DNA from: Syntrophomonadaceae bacterium
Lineage (GTDB): Bacteria; Bacillota_D; Dethiobacteria; DTU022; UBA8154
Assembly (NCBI GenBank): GCA_007120815.1
Contig: SKMY01000083.1
Span: forward strand, 1-10,137
Direction of reading: 5' to 3'
DNA length: 10,137 nt
The notes beneath the pieces were generated by a model. That model was not told where the DNA came from, ran no database searches, and saw only the letters and a program-made list of their open reading frames with translations. The translations under genes and the position numbers were made by a program. Below are positions 7,101-10,137 of this stretch, one piece after another (the first letter of the stretch is position 1; every line of letters begins with the position of its first letter).

Positions 7101-7725
7101 TAGCCAGGCTGGCCCCGCGGCGGCGCCCGCCCTGCCGAATCTCGTTGCTGACCTTGTTGTAGATGGAAAGAAAAGAAATAGGGCCCGACGCCTGTCCGCC
7201 CGTACTGCTTACAATAGCCCCTTTTTGACGAATCTTGCCGATAAAGTACCCTACACCCCCGCCGCTTTTTTGGATTAACGCCGAATCCTTAAGGGTTTCA
7301 AAAATGCTTTCCATGGAATCTTCGATGGGCAAAACAAAGCAGGCCTGCAGCTGCTGGACAGGGGTACCTGCATTCATCATCGTTGGGCTGTTTGGGAAAA
7401 AGAGTCCTGCCTCCATCACCTTTTGAAAAACCAGCGCAAGTTTCTCGTTTACGTCCCCATCCTGCCAGGCAATGTCCCGTGCAACCCGGGATATCATGCC
7501 CCGCCAGTCCTCGACAACAGCCCCGTTTTCATCCCGGCGGAAATAGCGGCTTTCCGCAACCTTGAGTGCGTTTTCAGTCGGCTCAACCGGTTCGAGGCTT
7601 TCAGCAAAATGCAGTAAACGCTCTATATCCACCGGCTCCGCATAGCGTTGCTTCACCAGGGACGTTATCTCTTTATACTTATCAGGAATTTGATAATCAC
7701 CTTTCTGCTGTAACACCTTCACCAA
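4120..7725 (-). CDS. nrdJ: Adenosylcobalamin-dependent (class II) ribonucleotide reductase with in-frame intein
   Basis: Reduces ribonucleotides to deoxyribonucleotides with a thiyl radical generated from adenosylcobalamin; cytoplasmic. The precursor is 1201 aa. Removing the intein (313-726) leaves 787 aa, normal for class II enzymes. An RNR N-terminal region (about 50-95) has no ATP cone. The barrel contains the active-site cysteines C129 (QACFVLP), C727 (NPCGEQ, thiyl radical; 313 in the spliced protein) and C738 (ESCNLGSINL; 324 spliced), matching T. maritima C134, C322 and C333. N311 and E729 are also kept. IAPTGSLS (about 873-880) is a family landmark. A TSCPD-type domain (about 1058-1140) and a cysteine-rich tail (C1175, C1178, C1189, C1192, C1195, C1200) follow. 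The start is TTG at 7725, with AAGGGAG about 11 nt upstream. An ATG at 7735 is out of frame. No cobalamin riboswitch or NrdR box pair was seen upstream. Confidence 0.96.
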   Translation of the reverse strand: MVKVLQQKGDYQIPDKYKEITSLVKQRYAEPVDIERLLHFAESLEPVEPTENALKVAESRYFRRDENGAVVEDWRGMISRVARDIAWQDGDVNEKLALVFQKVMEAGLFFPNSPTMMNAGTPVQQLQACFVLPIEDSMESIFETLKDSALIQKSGGGVGYFIGKIRQKGAIVSSTGGQASGPISFLSIYNKVSNEIRQGGRRRGASLATLQYDHPDIMEFIDSKRQGGELSNFNISVRVDDTFMRAVEQDLEYDLLDSRDGTPIGQKLKAREVFNRIAENAHLNGEPGLLFFDAINKENPTPHLGDIEATNPCITGDMLVSTENGLETMERLCGKSRIRVLTDDRVLAMEGEMLHKAEGINVLGRTPPEAYSRNSTTLRPVNRFFKQGEKPVYRLKTRSGYTLKATGDHRILTASGWKPVQELLEGEGVFIQSGRGTFNRDDILPVTVNNRIKGKNGRIYCFNLPHQWSARLGEVLGWLVGDGWLRTAPGDERVGFCFGRAVQPVFSYLKPILDEYYGKPLKEVRGKNGCIHLSYHSKFFVDFFVSLGVIPAAASEKRVPWSVLTATEAAVKGFLRGLFSADGTARFAQGKSAYGRLTSKSELLLQQVQLLLLNLGIKSTLYRRYRKPRNVFEYTSIEGKTRAYISDGKLFELQVSRDSLPLFLQEIGFLGSKHEGTIKQFNKQAFCADRFVDEVKEVEFLGIEKVYDLQEPVTRSFIANGMVVHNCGEQPLLPYESCNLGSINLARLVKKEGGSYVPDWEKIRLVTHAATLFLDRVLDRNMSPVEAIEITMKGNRKIGLGIMGLAQYLIWQGITYNSEEGFQAAEDVMREITVQSKVASWQLAEEHGPFSNFAGSIWDRLDLPQRNATTTTIAPTGSLSIFANASPSAEPLFGVGFARNIMDDRFVQIDSVFELMWQAHMNTDLPEALKDTIGEKGPHGIQDIAEIPLSLRRLFLCAHDISPLDHIRMQTIMQKWVDNAVSKTINAPNEATLEDCRNAFFEAWRRGAKGITYYRDGSRESQVITSTAEKTRTEHPTTPGERGAVPRERPETTFGQTTRKQIGFCGRLYVTVNKEITEDGQEQICEVFTSVGEEGCPPLSNALAKIISISVRAGVDIHEIVEKLREEKCPSCIMHPETTVLSCTDFIGQELAKAATGKIGFKLNAAGGPKNIRMCSSCKIGYMIPDALCSYCDYCGYTTCG
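5548..6789 (-). other. Intein with LAGLIDADG homing endonuclease inside NrdJ
   Basis: A 414-residue in-frame insertion, precursor residues 313-726. It starts with Cys (CITGDMLVSTENG, block A). Block B is present as LKATGDHRILT (T406, H409). The end is FIANGMVVHN with His725-Asn726, followed by Cys727 of the host protein (+1 nucleophile), so all class 1 splicing residues are present. Between the splicing blocks lie both LAGLIDADG helices with acidic residues: LGWLVGDG (D482) and LRGLFSADG (D582), and a block-D-like lysine (K557, EKRVP). The endonuclease therefore looks intact and not decayed. Insertion between NP and CGEQ is a conserved position also used by inteins in other ribonucleotide reductases. 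Splicing would restore the radical cysteine context; the unspliced enzyme should be inactive. Confidence 0.95.
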
Positions 7726-7758
7726 TACAAACCATCTCCCTTGTTAAGATTCGGAGAA

Positions 7759-7773
7759 AAGGTAAAATACCTT
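7759..7773. repeat. Small inverted repeat upstream of nrdJ
   Basis: AAGGTA (7759-7764) and TACCTT (7768-7773) are perfect 6-bp arms with a 3-bp spacer, about 34-48 bp upstream of the nrdJ TTG start and just upstream of its SD. It could be an operator or chance. It does not resemble an NrdR box. The remaining gap (7774-7833) to the next gene shows no convincing promoter or terminator. Confidence 0.3.
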
Positions 7774-7833
7774 CCCATCCCCAACAGATATCCGTTAGAA
7801 CCATCATGAAACAATAAGAACCTTGCCCGCTAT

Positions 7834-8541
7834 TTATCCGCTTACCAGCCATTTGAAAAAATTGTTGATGTAAAAAAGAACGGGTTGGTCCTTGACGTCT
7901 TCTTTCCCTTGCAAATGTAAAAGTTCCTTGATAATTCGATCCCGATCCCACATTTCAATGGAACGAAGCGCTCCCTGTTCCCACTCTTCACGGGTAAAGA
8001 ACCCGTTGTTGATGATTAATCCTTTGTCGCAGTTATGATCTCCCATGGCTTTTTCCAGGCGGATAAATGCACGGGGATTTATTCCACGGTCCTTTTTTTC
8101 AACGATAACCGCATATTTCTCCCCGTTATTTTTTACAAAAGCATCGGCAGATATTTTAACAGCAGGGGCTGACTGTTTTATTTCTTTTTCCGGGTTTTGA
8201 ACTTCTGTTTCCATCTGGCCTTCCAGGTTATGTGTACTCTCTTCTTGCGTCTCTTGGTGGAGCTGCTCCTGCTCATCCTCTTCTTGAACGGGTTCGTAAC
8301 CCATAAGGATCAACATGGTGGGTATAAAGATCTTGAGCCGGGTCAGGCTTAACTCATCTATTTCGTTGATCCTGGAATAGACGATTCGTTTAAATTTCAA
8401 ATCATCCCGGTAATTCAAAATTAAAATAAATAGTAAAATACCCAGGCCGATGAGAACAATGAATAGAAGCAGTTCGACCGCTGTTCCCACCAGCGCCAGT
8501 CCATCCAGCACGCCTCCCAATATTCTTTGAATAAAATCCAT
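7834..8541 (-). CDS. Membrane-anchored protein with Mrr-like restriction-endonuclease-fold domain
   Basis: The 235-aa product has one or two strongly hydrophobic segments near the N-terminus (about 9-43), then a short helical region ending in LMGYEPV (about 66-85). An acidic, Gln/Glu-rich linker (about 86-125) follows. The C-terminal domain (about 126-210) resembles the Mrr-type restriction endonuclease fold: 'SADAFVKNNGEKYAVIVEKKD' carries a D...ExK pattern (D133, E148, K150), and GLIINNGFFTREEWEQGA corresponds to the 'iitn..ft..A...A' segment of that fold. Known Mrr-family enzymes cut DNA, often methylated. Here the domain may be active, degenerate or used for DNA binding. The start is ATG 8541, with GGAGGT (8551-8546) four bases upstream; an in-frame TTG at 8553 overlaps that SD and is less likely. 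It lies between nrdJ and a redox-family gene on the same strand, with gaps of about 110 bp. Confidence 0.85.
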   Translation of the reverse strand: MDFIQRILGGVLDGLALVGTAVELLLFIVLIGLGILLFILILNYRDDLKFKRIVYSRINEIDELSLTRLKIFIPTMLILMGYEPVQEEDEQEQLHQETQEESTHNLEGQMETEVQNPEKEIKQSAPAVKISADAFVKNNGEKYAVIVEKKDRGINPRAFIRLEKAMGDHNCDKGLIINNGFFTREEWEQGALRSIEMWDRDRIIKELLHLQGKEDVKDQPVLFYINNFFKWLVSG

Positions 8542-8607
8542 GAAAACCTCCAAAGCGGGTAAAAACCCATTTCATCCCCTGGTGTAGCTCGTAGAACCGT
8601 GGCGGTT

Positions 8608-8647
8608 AGTATAAACACGGTCATCCATAAAATATTTCCCGGGAAAT
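8608..8647 (-). promoter_or_regulatory. Possible promoter with palindromic operator-like site
   Basis: On the minus strand TATACT (8613-8608) could be a -10 element for the membrane nuclease-like gene; no good -35 hexamer is found at 16-18 nt. Just upstream, at the -35 position, is the perfect 14-bp palindrome ATTTCCCGGGAAAT (8634-8647). A second inverted repeat, ACCGTG (8596-8601) and CACGGT (8616-8621), spans the -10. The palindrome also lies just after the stop of the redox-family gene and is followed by T-rich sequence, so it could instead act in transcript termination. Confidence 0.3.
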
Positions 8648-8651
8648 GTGC

Positions 8652-9200
8652 CTATTCATGTCGGCCAATATTCTCCCCAAAAGGTTGGCCATACCCCTTC
8701 TCTTCCCCTTCCAGCAGCAGATCCATTGTCATGCCGGCTGTATTGATAATCAGTTTCATGCATTTCTTGGCATGCTCTCTACACAGCCAGTCATCATGGT
8801 ATCCTTCTGTAAGTTTGGAGCAATCTAGATGCCCGTAAGCTTCTTTAAAGCGGTTGGGCAGCTGGTTAAAATAACGATACAATCCCGGGTTCCCGTAAAG
8901 AGTATTGACCCGTTCTTCCTCTGCCGCTGTCAAGGTAATCGGAGCCACATAGTAGGGGTTTTTCCGCCCATGAACCAGGCCCAGGGCAGCCATGCCGCCC
9001 AGCAGTGCCCCGCAGGCGCTTCCGTAGACACCGATACCGCCACCGAATCCCGTGCTAACAGCGACACTTTCCCTCGGAAGGGCTGGTTCTTCCAGTTGGT
9101 CGTATACGGCAAGGTAAACACTTTCTGCACAGTTTAAACCCTGCTTAAAGTTTTGGGCGGCACTTTCTTTCGCTTTTTCAATCTTCTCACTGCGCTCCAT
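8652..9200 (-). CDS. C-GCAxxG-C-C family probable redox protein
   Basis: The 182-aa product matches the small cysteine-spaced family named for its C...GCAxxG...C...C pattern. C24 (GLNCAES), C63 within GSACGALLGG (a variant of the GCAxxG box), C127 (LDCSKLTEG), C140 and C147 (WLCREHAKKC) are visible. A glycine-rich turn, GFGGGIGVYGSACGALLGG (about 51-69), precedes the central cysteine. Members are found mostly in anaerobes and are thought to have redox or metal roles, but no reaction is established. There is no signal peptide; the short hydrophobic stretch around the GCAxxG box is typical of the family. The start is ATG 9200, with a near-perfect SD GGAGGTGA (9215-9208) seven bases upstream. 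It is followed after 110 bp by the membrane nuclease-like gene on the same strand. Confidence 0.9.
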   Translation of the reverse strand: MERSEKIEKAKESAAQNFKQGLNCAESVYLAVYDQLEEPALPRESVAVSTGFGGGIGVYGSACGALLGGMAALGLVHGRKNPYYVAPITLTAAEEERVNTLYGNPGLYRYFNQLPNRFKEAYGHLDCSKLTEGYHDDWLCREHAKKCMKLIINTAGMTMDLLLEGEEKGYGQPFGENIGRHE

Positions 9201-9294
9201 CGGTTTTTCACCTCCGTTTTAATTAAACCTTATGAATATTTTGAACAAGTCAGTCCTTTGGCTGCCTGAAAGAAGACCCGCTGTGTGCACCTCT

Positions 9295-9324
9295 ATTTTA
9301 CGTCAAAATGCCCTTTAAGTCCAA
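9295..9324 (-). promoter_or_regulatory. Weak candidate promoter for the redox-family gene
   Basis: On the minus strand TAAAAT (9300-9295, five of six to the -10 consensus) lies 18 nt downstream of TTGGAC (9324-9319, a poor -35). The start site would be about 90 bp upstream of the ATG at 9200. The rest of the 205-bp gap 9201-9405 shows no gene. Near its right side an ACCGCGCGGT palindrome (9374-9383) and a GCGGT/ACCGC hairpin (9379-9383/9389-9393) follow the stop of the right-edge gene, without a T tract. Confidence 0.25.
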
Positions 9325-9405
9325 TGAATCGCCGTAATATTTTCTTTGATATTTTTCAGCATACACGGGATCAACCGCGCGGTGTTCGACCGCAGATAAC
9401 CCCGG

Positions 9406-10137
9406 CTAGATAACAAATATCCCGATTATCATCAGCACAACAAACATCACAAAGAACAAAATAATGCCAAAATCAAAGTTATGAATATTGAAAAACTGAT
9501 AAAAGCCCTGCCCTTTGTGGTCGTAGTCTACCTTAATAAAAATAAAAAAAACGCGTCGGTAGAACCTTCGGCTCAAACTTAAGGTAAGCAGGAAAGATGT
9601 CATCCAGGCTCCGTAAAGGGTTTCCCTGAGGAATAAAGCCAGGTTCAGCAGGTTTCTGCCCAACCCTGTCAGCACATCACGATCAAACGCATTCATCCCG
9701 TAAAAAAACTGCTGGACGTATTTATTGTTGCCTAACCAAATTTTTTCGGCCGACAAATCCAGGGCCCGTCCACCTCCTGAATAAAGCCGGAACATAAAAG
9801 CAAGCAGAGGCTGAACCAGGGCAGGCACAAATTGGGCCTCCCAGCGGGCCACCTTTTGGCTGATCCGGTTCAGGGGTTTAATCCCTTTGACGATAACCCC
9901 TTCCACGCCGGTTTCCAGCAGGTTGGCGGAAAAGGTATACACGAAGCCCAGTGTTTTCAGGCAGGGCTGGATAAAGGCAGGCATCAGCCGGTCATCCCAG
10001 TGGGCGGCCTGTTGGCTTGCCCGTTCCAGGGGTTGAATGGGCTTGACGATAACGGTGTCTACCAGGGTTTCTATGACTGTGCCGGCACGGGTGAACGCCG
10101 TGTTTAAGCTTTTAATGACCGGGCGGTAGACCAGGGA
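9406..10137 (-). CDS. Membrane protein with internal repeats, C-terminal part (possibly NuoL/HyfB-like tail)
   Basis: The reading frame is open from its TAG stop (9408-9406) to the right window edge, so the 243 visible residues are a C-terminal part and the true start lies outside; the ATG at 9984 is internal. Two copies of a 52-residue unit are clear: one centred on VIVKPIQPLERASQ and the next on VIVKGIKPLNRISQ, each followed by a W-containing stretch and a (F)xPAxxQPxL segment. The end is very hydrophobic (DFGIILFFVMFVVLMIIGIF), a final membrane helix. The 'VDTVIVKP' style segments recall the C-terminal region of NuoL/HyfB-type proton-translocating subunits, but the similarity is short and I do not claim the family. 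Basic and aromatic residues before the last helix suggest membrane-face positioning. Confidence 0.8.
   Translation of the reverse strand, partial: SLVYRPVIKSLNTAFTRAGTVIETLVDTVIVKPIQPLERASQQAAHWDDRLMPAFIQPCLKTLGFVYTFSANLLETGVEGVIVKGIKPLNRISQKVARWEAQFVPALVQPLLAFMFRLYSGGGRALDLSAEKIWLGNNKYVQQFFYGMNAFDRDVLTGLGRNLLNLALFLRETLYGAWMTSFLLTLSLSRRFYRRVFFIFIKVDYDHKGQGFYQFFNIHNFDFGIILFFVMFVVLMIIGIFVI

Noticed and set aside
7697..7735. 12-codon ATG-started leader peptide (ATG at 7735) overlapping the nrdJ start
   Set aside because: The AAGGGAG sequence is only one base from this ATG, too close to act as its SD, while the spacing fits the TTG start of nrdJ.
9374..9393. Palindrome and hairpin after the stop of the right-edge membrane protein as an intrinsic terminator
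   Set aside because: Stems are only 5 bp and no T tract follows on the minus strand. I mention it only as a local repeat.

Overview
The window looks like a chromosomal segment of an anaerobic Firmicute, most likely a Clostridia member of the Peptococcaceae / Desulfotomaculum-like group. Supporting signs are GGAGG-type ribosome binding sites, sigma-A-like promoters in AT-rich gaps, several TTG starts, a B12-dependent (class II) ribonucleotide reductase, a ferredoxin-type protein, a long F420-ligase-like protein and a C-GCAxxG-C-C redox-family protein. The taxonomic placement is inference from gene families, not from a marker gene.

Layout. (1) The left edge carries the first 18 codons of a 4Fe-4S ferredoxin-type gene (minus strand) with a good promoter. 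It diverges from lnt (225-1808, plus), an apolipoprotein N-acyltransferase with an intact Glu-Lys-Cys triad. (2) lnt converges on, and overlaps by 23 bp, a 392-aa coenzyme F420-0:L-glutamate ligase-like gene (1786-2964, minus). (3) A 0.56-kb gene-free region (2965-3533) holds two divergent promoters. It also holds a GC-rich, strongly base-paired leader of about 300 nt, which ends at a Nudix hydrolase gene (3534-3956, plus) whose SD-like GGAGGT can pair with an upstream ACCTCC. (4) A shared hairpin separates the Nudix gene from a convergent class II ribonucleotide reductase, nrdJ (4120-7725, minus). nrdJ is interrupted by a complete 414-residue intein with a LAGLIDADG homing endonuclease, placed exactly before the thiyl-radical cysteine. 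(5) Further right, all on the minus strand, lie a membrane-anchored protein with an Mrr-like restriction-endonuclease-fold domain (7834-8541), a C-GCAxxG-C-C redox-family protein (8652-9200), and the C-terminal part of a repeat-containing membrane protein that runs off the right edge.

Functional picture. The genes are mostly housekeeping or stress-linked and do not form one obvious operon: lipoprotein maturation, DNA precursor synthesis (NrdJ), nucleotide-type pyrophosphate hydrolysis (Nudix), redox proteins and a membrane nuclease-like protein. The gaps of about 100-200 bp in the right half suggest several transcription units. The most interesting items are the unidentified structured leader before the Nudix gene, the intein at the radical cysteine, the membrane-tethered nuclease-like protein and the repeat-built membrane protein at the right edge. 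I found no CRISPR array, IS element, tRNA or rRNA.
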